In this document: in pieces, positions 1 through 11,290 of the stretch
How the letters are laid out: each line of letters opens with the position of its first letter
How positions within the stretch are numbered: the first letter of the stretch is position 1
Origin: Platanthera guangdongensis
Taxonomy: Eukaryota; Streptophyta; Magnoliopsida; Asparagales; Orchidaceae
Length of the DNA: 64,000 nt
Assembly: GCA_039583875.1 (NCBI GenBank)
Contig: CM077153.1
Coordinates: 113,828,568-113,892,567 of the forward strand
Direction of reading: 5' to 3'
Notes under the pieces: model-generated
Database searches by the model: none
What the model was told of the DNA's origin: nothing
Seen by the model: only the letters and a program-made list of their open reading frames with translations
Program-made: the position numbers and the translations under genes

Positions 1-340
1 AGTCCGCAAAGAATTAAAAAAGCAGCCAAACAAATAACGCGGATACAAAGGCAAATTAACATTCCAAGGGAAATTCAGAACCAAGTTGTGGCCGGTGCAG
101 TTTCCTATCCGCCCAGGTCGCGTATTTTCCCACCTGCAGGTTAACAAGAAGCGGGCACAGCGCTAGTCCGCACAGTCCGCCACAGATCAAGCCAAGGATA
201 GCACCATAAAATTGCGGATTTATAATTTGAGTCCGCATAAGATCGCAATAAAAGTTCAATCACACACGTCACACAGCATTGTTCGCAGCGCAATTATACA
301 GAATTATACAAATTCAACATAAAAAATAAGCACCGCGGAC

Positions 341-2312
341 TCAGCGGTCCCTGTTTTCAGTTCGCTTCTCGGTCCTATCCCGGCATAGATGAGCCGCCTG
401 ATCGCTTATCTGAAGAATTTCACTATACACACGACAGAGGTGGTGGTGGATGACATTGATGGTCTGGTGCATGTGGGCGGCTTCCCGGTCTACCCGGCTG
501 AGAGGCACCATTGGCTCCGCTGCCGGCCTCGGCTCCTCATCCGCAGCATGTGGGACACCACCTGCCGGTGCCGCGATCTCAGGAGGAATGCGATCTGACG
601 CCCGCGGCCTCTGCTCAGCGACTTCAGCAGTCCGCTTCTCCTTTCCTTCACGAGCCGACGCCAAGTGCTTGCCTCTGTAGTATCGGACGTCATCCGCGAG
701 CCTCTTCTTTTCCCTTTCAGACCTCTCCAGCGCCCGCGAGATGCTGGCGACCTGGTCTTTGAGGGCCTTCTCGCGTTCCGCGGACGCTTTCTCGCGCGCC
801 GCGGACGCCCTCTCGCGCTCCGTCGCTTTCTCTAACTCTGCTTTGACACATTGCATTTCAGCTTCAAATTTCTTCTCTAACTCTTTTATCGTGCTCAGGC
901 TGGGCGGCTCATCTTCCGCGGACTCCACGTGTGAGACCGCGTCGGCACCAGTGTTGGGTGTGACCACGATCTCGCCATTCTCGATGGAGCCCGGCAGCGA
1001 CTTTCTACCTGCAACAAATAAAGTCAACTTCGCATTCAAAGGCAGTTCGCGGCGGACTAAAAAAGAGGATAAAAGATCACTTTTAGATATAGCGGCAGCG
1101 AGTTTTCGACTATCGAAGATGATTGGCCGCCTTGCCCGCTCCGGGTCAAAGGCGCTTAACCGCTTTTTCCATTCGCGGTGGACCTTAGCCCTTTTCTCAG
1201 CAGCAGAGCTCGTCGACACTACAATATCGTCCGTCTCCGTGATAATCTTGACTGGCTTCGATTTCCGCGGCGGCGACCTGTAAAGCCACTTGCGCTGAAA
1301 ATATTTAGGCTCAGGCTGAAGTTTACCTGACCGCAGTAGCTCCGCGGCAACCCGCAGGTCCTCAACGGCTTTGTCCGCCGTGGCCTGCTTCGAGGCAGCC
1401 CCAACCGCAGCAACATGAGCGACGATTTGCTTCTTTTGCTCCTCTATCTTCTCCTTCAGCCTCTCCCTCTCCTCTTCCTCCGCAGCGAACAAGGAAGGGA
1501 GTTCGTCACCCTTATCTCCAGTAGTCTCCGCCTCGTTCTGCTGCAGCACAACCAGCAAGGAGTCCTGGATTAAGTCAAGTTGATCGACGTCTATGGAATC
1601 AAATATCTCATCCGTGGAAAGACTGACCGTTGAGAGGGAATTCTCTCCCGGGATTTGGGCCTCCGGAGTAACCAGATCGCCGTCTGGAACTTCTTTTTTG
1701 CGCGGCCTGTGTTGTAAGTCCGCTGCCCCAGTCCGCTTAGAGACGTTCTTCTCCTTCATTGCGCGAAGCTTCTTCTCAACCCGCTCGGCGACGGTCGCTC
1801 CGTCTCTCTTCCTCTTCTTCCTCTTGGCGGTCTTCTCAGCAGCATCCGCGGCGGACCCCCCTAAATCGGGCTGGTCAGCGCGGACAGGTTCAGGATTCAC
1901 AGCAGCCAATGCCTTTGAGGGCGCGTCGTCCTCTACCTCAGTCCGCCGGTCTTCTTCGTCCAAATCAACGATTTGCACCGAGGCATTGGGGGGAAGATAT
2001 GTCAGTCTCCATGTGTTCGCCAGCAGTGTCCGCCGAGGTTGCGGTTTTCTGAGAAGGAGCGGAGTCCGACAAGGTTGCCATCTTCTCACTCCTCAATGGT
2101 TCGGCGTCGACTACGGCATCCTTGCGAGCAGACACATCGACATGACGGACTGCTTCCTCCGCAGGCTTCTGGCTCTGGGAGCTCTCTCCTGTGGAGCGGA
2201 TAGGATCTTTTCTTGTCGACCTCTTTACAATCTTTTTGGTCTTCATAGGCGTTGTATGCTCCAGGTCGCCTTTTGCAGTAACGCTAGATAAGAAAGCTCC
2301 AAGCCTAGCCAT
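341..2312 (-). pseudogene. Antisense gene 1 of Tat element, copy 1, frameshifted
   Basis: Homologous along its whole length to the intact 658-residue antisense protein at 23345-25321. The start codon at 2312 opens about 110 codons. A run of six C (minus strand, plus-strand 1988-1993) replaces the shorter C tract of the intact copy and shifts the frame by one base. The remaining 550 or so codons stay open to a stop at 341. The protein is lysine- and arginine-rich near its first third, has an acidic middle and a long charged coiled coil near the C terminus. I know of no enzymatic motif in it. It is antisense to the element and lies between pol and the 3' LTR, as described for some Tat-lineage elements. 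One slippage event separates it from coding capacity. Confidence 0.85.
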
Positions 2313-2493
2313 GCCGGACTGGAAGGTGGAGATCGCAAGTGGTGAATAGCGCCCCGTGTCGATTGAGATTCTCAGCAGATCCAGACCCTCCAGCGATATT
2401 TAAAGCGTTGGCGGCGTTTTCGAGGTTTGCGGACTCGGTGGTTAAGAGAACATTTTCGAAGTTTTCTGGAAACTTAAAAATGTGCGGGGATTA

Positions 2494-3242
2494 TGTTAAC
2501 CCCTCAGTCCGCAACATACTGCAAGATTCCAAAGCCCCCCATTCAGCAAGCGCGGACAGGATTTGTCCGTCCGCCCAGTCCGGCACTGTCACCAGTCGGG
2601 CGCCAAGGGTGATACTCCAGCAGCGGACGCAAGGACCTGTCCGCTCAGTCCGCCGGCGCTTTGGGTAACAGGTTCTCCAGCGACGGACGCAGTATCTCGT
2701 CCGCCCAGGCCGCCGCCCTCCAGCGGGCGCTCCCAGCAGCAGTGGAAGCTCCAGCTCGCGAGCCCAGTCCGCCACTTCTGTGCGGACTGGCGTGTTCTTT
2801 CTTTTTGCTTCCCGTCACCGCTGCCCGGTTCTCCTGTACCCCGGGCAGCCAGTTATTTTAGCCCTGCCCGTTTGGGCAGGCCCCCTATCCTATAAATAGG
2901 GGGGAGGTGGTGCACTCAGGCACGCTAACTCGGACCCAGGAGCCTACTTGTTACAGGCTGCGGACTCGAATCCTGTGCCTTGCGGACTCCCCCTTGCTCT
3001 GTTTCCCTCAGTCTTTTCCTTTCACTTGTAGCTAGATCCTTCTTCAATCAAGGGAAAGCCCGTCGCAAGAGAGGCATTCAGGCCGCGACGGGCGAAGTCT
3101 GTTGTTGCCGTGGTTCACGGCCCTGCTCTTCTTCCAGCTCTCATCCGCTTAGTAGATCGCTACTCGCAGTCTCCCTATTCCCCCTGTGTTCGAACAGTTA
3201 GCTGGTTGTGCTCGACCCCCCTTGTGTTTTCGTGCATCAACA
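2494..3242 (+). repeat. 3' LTR of Tat copy 1 (749 bp)
   Basis: Begins TGTTAACCCC and ends CATCAACA, the same length as both LTRs of the complete copy. A TATA box (CCTATAAATAGG, about 2889-2900) lies in sense orientation. The hexamer GTCCGC/GCGGAC recurs through it, as in the other copies. Just upstream, 2475-2493 is a purine-rich tract ending GGGGATTA that fits a polypurine tract. Confidence 0.93.
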
Positions 3243-3255
3243 CCGCGGCTTCAAT

Positions 3256-4140
3256 GTGTTTGGTTTAATCGAGCATGAAAACACCTTAGATGTAGTAGAG
3301 AACTTTCGGAAGGATAGGGATTGGACATTATTGAATATGATTTTGCATGGAAATTCCATCAAATTGCTAATTCAATCTACGACCACGCCTATGGAGGATG
3401 CACGACTTGTGCAAGAAATATTGAGGCATACTATCCTACTGAAATCCGGTGACACACGAAAGATAATGGCTCAACTTAGTTATGTAGCGTACATGATTTT
3501 GTAGCGGGAGCCGTTTGACGTGGTGGATTTTGTTCTTTCGATAGTACGCTATGCATTTAGATTGAAGAGTCCTACTTAGAAGAAACTGTACACACTACCA
3601 CTTGGAGCCGTCATCCAATGTATTTTATATAAGAAATATACTTTGATTGGCCCAGATTTGTACTTCAATGATTGTATACCATCTATATATTCGACGAGTG
3701 GAACACCTTCGATCGGCAGATCAACATGTAGAGGGTCATCAAGGGGGATGTAACTGGTGTCCACTATTCGAAACCTGCCAATTCCTACAGGTGGATTATT
3801 GCGAGAAGCGTTGGACGACTTGCAAGAGTCGTTCGAAGAACACAAGAGGGATGTGAAGAAAAACTTCTTGGGAATTCAGAATTTTTTAAAATTTCTGACA
3901 AAAAGTTTGAAGTTGAAGCCCACTCCAGCAGAGGCGGCAGAATGGGATGATCCGGTCATGTAACCGCCTCGTACATCTACCCGCCGAGCACGTCAGATGC
4001 GGAGCAGTGAGCAAAGTTTGGCAGATGACCAAGGAGAGACCAGTGCCGGTGACAGCAGAAATTTTTGAAGATTTCGGGATGGCTAGAAATTTTTCCGCTA
4101 TCGCCGGCGACAGTGAATTTTCTTCAATTTCATTAATTAT
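3256..4140 (+). pseudogene. Decayed ORF of uncertain origin, possibly retroelement third-ORF remnant
   Basis: Plus-strand reading gives two open stretches, about 3256-3504 and 3757-3963, joined by disrupted sequence that still reads as protein-like (a segment near 3520-3700 with alternating hydrophobic residues). The second stretch is a short amphipathic, likely coiled-coil, segment ending in a proline and acidic tail. The layout weakly resembles the extra ORF found after pol in Sirevirus-type copia elements or in plant transposon proteins, but I could not assign a family. It runs opposite to copia A next door. Near 4096-4115 it carries a TATCGCCGGCGA palindrome like the motif of copia A. No start or complete frame survives. 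Confidence 0.35.
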
Positions 4141-4311
4141 TTAAACTGTAATGTTATGTGGGACTTTAGATGTGATATTGTGCTTCTGTAATAATATAAG
4201 ACTCGGTATGTTGTGTTTCCATTTATGGGTTATGTAATTTTTAATTTGGCTTAATGTTCATGATGTTAAAAATTTAATTATGTTATTTTTTTGGCTTGCG
4301 ATGGTAATCTA
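4141..4311. other. AT-rich stretch with no recognisable feature
   Basis: Low-complexity AT-rich DNA between the decayed ORF and the 3' end of copia A pol. An LTR matching 9403-10140 would be expected here if copia A were complete, and none is seen. Confidence 0.6.
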
Positions 4312-5990
4312 TTAATTTGAAAGGTCTAGAATTCCTAGTTCTAATCGTAATAATGAAAAACGGGAATCTGGAAGTGGTTTTGTGAAAATATCCGCAAGCT
4401 GTGAATCAGTGCGTATAAAATTGACTTTGATCGTATTTTGTTTTATGTGGTCTGTTATGAAATGGTGACGTACATCAATGTGTTTGGACCTTGAATGATG
4501 AACTGGATTATATGTTAAGTCAATTGCACTTTTATTTTCACACTTCAATTCAACTGTTTCATGAACTATTCCAAAATATTCTAAAGTTTGCTTCATCCAT
4601 AAAGCTTGTGCACAACAACTACCTAGCACCATGTACTCGGCCTCAGTGGTGGATAGAGCAATAGAATTCTGTTTCCTACTCGACCACGAGATAAGTGAAG
4701 GGCCAAGAAAGTGACAGGTGCCACTGGTGCTTTTACGATCTAAGGAACAACCAGCATGATTAGAAATAGAAAAGCCATGTAATATAAATGTATCGTTATG
4801 AGGATACCACAAACCTAATATTGATGTGCCTATAAGATATCTAAAAATGCATTTAACTGCTTTTAAATGAGACTCTTTGGGATTAGCTTGAAATCTAGCA
4901 CATAAATATACATCGAACATAATGTCAGGCCTAGAGGCAGTCAAATACAATAGTGATCCTATCATTCCTCTATAAAGTGTTTGATCTATGGATATTCCAC
5001 TTTCATCTTTTCCTAACTTTAATGAGACACTCATGGGGGTATTTGCTTGTTTTAGATTTTCAAACCCAAATCTTTTTAAAACATCATGAATATATTTAGA
5101 TTGACAAATAAAAATTCCATCATGCTTTTGAATAATTTGAAAACCAAGAAAATAAGTGAGTTCTCCTACCATGCTCATTTCAAATTCATTCTTCATAATT
5201 TCAATAACACTATCACATAATTTTTCATTTGTGTATCCAAAAATAATATCATCAACATATATTTGTAAAACGACAAGATCATCATTGATATGTTTAACAA
5301 ATAAAGTACCATCAACACTGCCCATTGTGTAATCATTATTTAGTAAATAAATAGTCAATCTATCAAACCATGCTCGGGGTGCTTGTTTCAAGCCATAAAG
5401 GGTTTTTTCTAATTTAAAAAACATGATCAGGAAATCTAACATCAATAAAGCCTGGAGGTTGTTCTACATAAACCTCCTCCTTAATATACCCGTTAAAAAA
5501 ACAGTTTTAACATCCATTTGAAATAATTTAAACATCTTAAAACTAGCAAATGCAAGAAATATTCTAACTACTTCTAAATGTGCTACGGGTGCAAAAGTTT
5601 CATCAAAATCTATTCCTTCTATTTGTGAATAACCTTTTGCTACGAGTCTAGCTTTGTTTCTAGTGAACCTAGATTCACTATTTAGTTTATTTTTAAAAAT
5701 CCACTTGACCCCTACAACAGGATGATTTGACGGTCTTTCTACTAACTTCTAAACCTTAATGCGTTCAAATTGATTAAGCTCGTCATTCATAGCTAAAAAT
5801 GAAGAAATATCATTTAAAGCAGCTTCAACACTTTTAGCTTCTATATCAGAAATAAAGCACATATTCGAAAATAACACGCGTATGGATGAACGAGTACTTG
5901 CCCCTCTTGATGGTTCTCCAATAACCAAATTTTGGGGATGATCTTTTGAGAATTTTAGTTCACTTGGAGGCACGTATCCTTGCTCTTCTT
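4312..5990 (-). pseudogene. Copia A reverse transcriptase and RNase H
   Basis: A 377-codon open stretch (5445 to 4312) holds the C-terminal half of the reverse transcriptase, with catalytic YVDD intact at about 5250, and RNase H. RNase H includes the DRKSTSG segment, the STTEAEY motif and a final region ending in FTKPLPDS. The upstream part of the reverse transcriptase (5450-5990) is still recognisable but broken by stops and a frameshift near 5430-5460. The active-site residues I can see are unchanged, so decay seems to be by frame loss rather than loss of the catalytic motif. Confidence 0.88.
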
Positions 5991-5994
5991 ATTC

Positions 5995-7374
5995 TTATTC
6001 TTCTTGTTCGACTCCTTTTTCTTCATCTTTGTCTTCAAGGTTTTCATTGTCATCCACCCTTTGTAGAGGGGAGAACTCTTCATCTTTACCTGTATTATTA
6101 GCTTCTACACAAGGAAAAAACTCATCAAATTTAACATGTATCGATTCTTTAACCATTTTAGTCCTTTTATTGTAAACTCTATAAGCTTGTTGAAGAATAA
6201 CCAATAAAAATACCTTCATAACACTTTTCATCAAATTTGTCTAAATTATCCTTATGTTCAAAACAAAACATTTGCAAACAAAAACTTTAAAATAAGACAT
6301 ATTCGGTTTCTTTTGAAAATATAACTCATAAGGTGTTAATTTTAAGAGGGGTCGAAGCATAACACGATTAATAACATAACAAGCAGTACTAACAGCTTCG
6401 ACCCAAAATGATCGAGGTAATTTGTATTCAGATAGCATAATGCGAGCTAGTTCTTGCAAAGTTCTATTTTTCCTTTCTGCCACATCATTTTGTTGAGGTG
6501 TACGAGGAGCAGAAAATTCATGTTTAATTCCTAACTCATTGCAAAAAGAAACAAATTTCTCATTATCAAATTCACCTCCATGATCTGAACGATTGCATTT
6601 TATTTTTAACTCTATTTTGTTTTGAACACGTATACATAATTTCGAAAATTATAAAAACGTATCAGATTTAGACTATAAGAAAATTGTCAAACTAAAACGA
6701 GAGAAATCATCAATCAAAACAAAAGTGTACTTTCTACCACCTAGACTTAGTGTATTAACAGAACCAAATAAATCCATATGTATCAATTCTAAAGGCCTAG
6801 TGGTGGAGACGATATTTTTCTTTTTAAAAGAAGAATTTGTAAATTTTCCCTTTTGACATGGTGAACATAAAGATGATAAATTTCCTTGCAAAAAAGGTAA
6901 GCCTTTAATAAGTTTATTTTGAGACAATTTTATGATTAGCTTGGAACTAGAATGTCCAAGACGTCTATGCCACAAATCTAACTCCTCATTTTTAGAAATA
7001 AAACACTTTAATAAAGAATGTGACAAATCTTTAAATCTAATCATGTAAATATTTTGAAATCTAGGAGCAGTAATAACAAGATCATTTGTTTTAGAGTTAA
7101 TAATTTTGAATATGTTTGAGGATGAGTCAAACAACATAATGTTTAAGCCAATATCACATAACTGACTTATCAAAATTAAATTATGCTTCAAACCTTTAAG
7201 ATACAAAACATTTGAGATAGTAAATGTTTTGTTACCTACTACTCCAATGCCGATGATTTTTCCCTTTCTGTTGTCTCCAAAAGTAACTACTCCTCCTTTC
7301 TTCATCTCTAGGCTAAGTAACTTTGATTTATTGCCTGTCATGTGCTTGGAACACCCTGAGTCCAAGTACCACAC
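5995..7374 (-). pseudogene. Copia A protease and integrase
   Basis: The 233-codon stretch 7374-6673 begins with the aspartic protease motif (WYLDSGCSKHMTG). It continues into the gag-pre-integrase zinc region (LWHRRLGH, then CSPC) and the first catalytic aspartate of the integrase core (LIDDFSRF). The middle of the core (6484-6672) is broken by stops. 6483-6241 holds the end of the core with the glutamate context [12 protein letters not shown]. 6234-5995 is the acidic linker that precedes reverse transcriptase in copia polyproteins. At least three frame breaks make it non-functional. Confidence 0.88.
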
Positions 7375-7689
7375 GTCTTCTGTGTCCTTAGCCTGCTAAC
7401 ACACCTAGAAAGAGGATGAGAGTAAAGATTCGGCTACCCAAGTGGTTCCTCCCATAGAATAGGTGGTAGTCTTAGGCACCCAGATTTGTTTAACTGTATA
7501 GTATCCCGTCTTCTTACAAGTATGTGTTGTGTGACCAAACTTATATCATTTGGCACACTTGATGAAATAAGTCGACGGATTCTTTAAAGTAAATTTTGAC
7601 CCGTTGCTAGAAGCTACAAGGATAGGGGGTTTATTGTTTTTAATCTAAAAATCAGATTTTGACCCTTCCCTGGAATTTTTCCTATCGTT

Positions 7690-9373
7690 GGCGATAGTGG
7701 ATGTCGCCGGGCGATAGTGCTCAGGAGAGTATCCAAGTCCGAATTTTTAAGAACCATAGTACTGGTTTCGCAAAAATCATATTTAGAGATTTTTGGCCCA
7801 CTCCAAATTTGTTAGTGGTGATTTCTAAATTACGGACTTGTCCTCTTAATACATTATTTTCGGTAACTATGATGTCGCAACGGTTTGCGAAGGACTTCCT
7901 GCTGCCTTCCACTTGAGATTGAGAATACTTTAGAGATCTCTCTAAGGCCTCTTTCTCTTTTGTAAGAGTTTCAACCCGAGTCTGAGTCTTAGAGAGATCT
8001 TTCTCAAGCTTTACTATCTTTGTCAAGGAGGGACAATCCTCTTGACAAGTCGCTTTCTCGTTCCCAAGAACTTTTACTTCATTTTTTAGTTTTTTATTTT
8101 CAGATTTAATCAATTTAATTTGATGCAGTTTTTTGTCTAAATACATACAAGTTCTCAAAAATTCAGAATATAAATCATCATAAGTTTCAGGAGTTACCTC
8201 AGTTTCGCTTTAGACACTACTTCCTTCATCATGTGATGAAGTGCTCTTTCCCATCAAGCACATGTTGGCCTCCTCTTCTGTTTCTGACACTGAACTGCTT
8301 GACTCCTCAGAAGTGGCTTCATCTCATGTCTCTACCTTCAGAACTTTCTTCTTATCTTTCTTTCTGTGCCGCTTCTCCTTCAGCTCTTTCAGATACTTTG
8401 GGCACTTGCTCTTTATGTATCCAATTCTCCTGTAGTGATAGCACTCAGGCCGAGGTCTATCATCGTCATCCTCTCCATCACCTTGGGCTTTCCCTTTCCT
8501 ATTCCCAGATTCTTGCCTCTTGAAAAATTTCTTGAAAGAATTTCTTCTTTCAGGATTTCTCATGAATCTCCTGAATTTCATCACAAACAAGCTTTCTTCA
8601 TCCTCATCGTCACTTTCGTCGGAATCACTTTCCTCTTCCTTCTTGGACTAAAAATGCCAAAGCTTTCTTTCTTGGCTCCAAGCTATACTCTTGTTGTTGA
8701 ATCCTCAACTCTACTACATTAGTTTTCTAGTTGCCTATCAGATTCTCAATTTGGAGAGACTTTAGATCGTCTCACTCCGAGATGGCAGTCACTTTTGGAT
8801 TAAACTTCGGGGGAAGTGATCTAAGTATTTTCCTCACCAAATCTCCATTTGAGAAATTCTTCCTAGAATCCTTGAATCGTTTACTATCTTGCTAAACCTA
8901 GTGTACATGGAATCTACATCCTCATCAACCTCCATTTTGAACTTCTCAAACTCTGATTCTAGCTGGAAAAGCTTTGAGTCCTTTACCTGCGATGTTCCTT
9001 CATGAGTAACTTCAAGAAGATTCCAAATATCATATGCAGTATCACATGCACAAACACTGTTAAATTCAGTCCTATCTAACGCACAAAAAAAGCCGTTCAT
9101 TGCCTTAGTGTTATTTTTACATCGAAGCTTATCTGCTTCATCCCATTTGTCCTTGGGTTTTTCCATAGAGACAATTCATACTATAGTTATAGGAGCAGTG
9201 TAGCATGTTTCTACCATGCCCCAAATGTCGATGTCTAGAGCTATTAGAAAGCATCTCATTCGTGCTTTCCAATAGTTGTAGTCGGTGCGAGTGAATAAGG
9301 AAGGTCTACTAATACCTTGTCCCTCAAAAAACGCGTTAGTGTTTTGCGTCATTAGTCCCGGTGGTGAAACCAA
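7690..9373 (-). pseudogene. Copia A gag
   Basis: 9373-9176 and 9166-8834 carry the N-terminal capsid region, including the YNYWKARM segment typical of copia gag. 8590-8324 is basic and holds a damaged zinc knuckle (CYHYRRIGYIKSKC, second cysteine and the histidine lost). 8158-7721 is a charged coiled-coil stretch. The frame is broken at several points. Near 7682-7730 the coding DNA contains copies of the GGCGATAG motif that also fills the LTR. Confidence 0.82.
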
Positions 9374-9387
9374 TTTTGGTGTAACCT

Positions 9388-9400
9388 GGCTCTGATACCA
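9388..9400 (-). promoter_or_regulatory. Primer-binding site of copia A (initiator tRNA-Met type)
   Basis: Minus strand reads TGGTATCAGAGCC, two bases inside the 5' LTR, matching the 3' end complement of plant initiator tRNA-Met used by most copia elements. Confidence 0.92.
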
Positions 9401-9402
9401 AG

Positions 9403-10140
9403 TGTTGGATCTTGCGGCGCCCTTAGAGGGTGTGAATAAGGGTACTTTTAATTTTTCTCAAAAATTAAACAAACTTTACTAGATGAATAACAACAATATA
9501 ATTGAAGATTGCAAATATATACTAGCTAAAAACAATAATGATATATTTCAAAAGAGATAAATTGAATACAAAGTGTCTCTATAGAGCTAGAGACAAAGGC
9601 GCATGAAATAAATAATTTGCAAGTGTTTTCGCCGGTTCTTCTACCAAGACCCGGCAGGATAAAGAGTATCTCTTCCTAGATCTTGCTACTAGCCTCCCCT
9701 AGATCTAACCACGGTCTAGATGCTGCACACAAGGCAACGATTTCTCCCTAAGCCACACAAGGACTTGGACGCCACTCACAAGGCGACGATTCTCTCCTAA
9801 GCCACACTTGAACTCCTCATTTTCACATCGCACAAACGTCGAGCGCCGAATCGTGCACTATCGCGGAGCGATACGGGATATAGTCGTCAGGCGATTGCGA
9901 AATAACGGAAGCCGCGATTTCGTTGAGTGTTGAGCAGAAATGCGTGGAGTGGTGTTATTGCTTATCGGCGATACTCAATATTGCCTGGCGATATCTCCCG
10001 GTTCAATTCTGATCCGATTTAGCACCAAAACGATATTAGATATAGACCTGTGTTATCTGCACACCAAAAACATCCAAATATCTATTACAAACAAGATTTG
10101 TTATTAGCAAACCAGGAAGCATGGAACACATGCTCCAACA
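9403..10140 (-). repeat. 5' LTR of copia A (738 bp)
   Basis: Ends are TGTTGG and CCAACA (plus-strand reading), with the primer site adjoining on the left. It contains several GCGATA/TATCGC palindromic copies between 9857 and 10000. No second copy is present in the window, so no age can be derived. Confidence 0.88.
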
Positions 10141-11290
10141 TTATATTGACGTCAGCATCTGTGTACTTAGCCAAATTATCAGTTTCATCCCAGGCGCTGA
10201 GTGAGTTGAGTGAATGGCCTTCACTCAGCGCAAAAACCCTTAGTCAAAATAACTTCACTTCCGCGCATTGAGTGTGTGGAGTGAATAGCCTTCACTCAAT
10301 GCTTTTGTCCTTATACAATCTTTCTACTGATTAGGCATTGATTGAGATGAGTGAGCCTTTATCACTTGCCAATTTGACTTGGCCAAATTCTGCCCTACTA
10401 GGCGTTGAGTGCATTGAGTGAATCCTCATTACTCAATGCCCTTGGACTTAGCTGCTTATCTGAGCGCATGCCTTCTTGTTGAGGGGTTGAGTGAAATGGC
10501 TTCACTCAACGCTTCTGTACTTAGCCTCAAATTTCTTTATGAATGCATTGAGTGAGCCTTCATCACTCAACAATCAAGCCTTTTCCTATCTTTTTGATGA
10601 GGCATTGAGTGAACTGGTTTTACTCAACGCTTTTGTACTTAGCCAATTTTCTTGATGAACTTGCGTTGAGTGTGTTGTCCTCGCTCAAAGCATTTGGACA
10701 TAAACAATTTTTTTGTTTATCTCTCCTTAGGCTTTGACTGATCAAGGCTTTATCGACGGCTTCTTCTTTCGGCATTGAGTGAGATGTCCTCACTCAGTGC
10801 TTCCGGACTTAGCAAGAATTCTTGACAGACCTTCAAAAGCTATAGCTTGACTCAACGCTTCTTCTTTAGGCATCAAGGGAGTTGTCTTCACTCGAAGCTT
10901 CTAGGCTTAGTCACATTTCTTCCTTGCTAATGCTGAGGCTTTGACAGAATGTGCTGTACTTGACGTTTTTTGGAATCTGGCATTGAGTGAACTGGCTTCA
11001 CTCAATGCTTGTGGACTTATATGATTTTCAGTCTTTCCAGCATCATTCCTTGGCATCTGGCATTGAGTGAACTGGGTTCACTCAATTCCTATTGATTTAG
11101 ATAGATTTCTATCTCTCCACCTCTCTACCTTGTGACAACAAGTCACAAAACCTAGACAACCTGTCTAAACTGGTTCCAAGGAACATTCTGCACATGATGA
11201 ACTTGAACAACATCAAATATAAATTTGCTCTTAGTGTTGATGGTGATGCCTCTTCAAATCTATAGAACATTGTGGGAAATATTCCCAACA
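10141..11290 (-). repeat. 3' LTR of copia B, truncated, with hairpin array
   Basis: Homologous to about 43557-44711, the right-hand LTR of copia B. The outer end (TATTCCCAACA, plus strand) adjoins a polypurine tract at 11291. The other end is replaced by copia A. About twelve units of roughly 80-100 bp each contain an imperfect palindrome of the type GCATTGAGTGA ... TCACTCAATGC, followed by a variant of GGACTTAGCCA. Divergence from the partner LTR is clearly greater than that between the two LTRs of copia K. Confidence 0.85.

Larger units (their letters stand above)
1..3242 (+). mobile_element. Tat-lineage Ty3/gypsy element, copy 1 (3' portion, cut by window start)
   Basis: The internal end of a gypsy element and its 3' LTR, very similar in reverse complement to 22415-25700 of the complete copy. 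Read on the plus strand the LTR is in sense orientation, with a TATA box near 2890, so gag and pol should lie to the left of the window. What is visible, left to right, is the spacer between the two antisense genes (1-340), antisense gene 1 (341-2312, minus), the antisense promoter region with the polypurine tract, and the LTR. The bases after the LTR are ccgcg, but the matching target duplication is outside the window. Confidence 0.9.
4312..10140 (-). mobile_element. Copia A: Ty1/copia retrotransposon lacking its 3' LTR
   Basis: Sense strand is minus. Order from the right: 5' LTR 9403-10140, tRNA-Met type primer site at 9388-9400, gag, protease, integrase, reverse transcriptase and RNase H ending at 4312. 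This is standard copia order. The 3' LTR is missing, so the element is truncated after pol. The intact LTR sits directly against the remaining part of the copia B 3' LTR at 10141, so copia A inserted into copia B and the far side was later deleted or rearranged. Confidence 0.9.

Noticed and set aside
741..1283. Plus-strand ORF of 180 codons (also 24373-24915 on the minus strand)
   Set aside because: It is the shadow of antisense gene 1 on the opposite strand and is present only because that gene is GC-rich.
10180..11090. CRISPR-like array in the copia B LTR
   Set aside because: Repeats are imperfect palindromes with variable spacing inside a retrotransposon LTR, and the context is eukaryotic.
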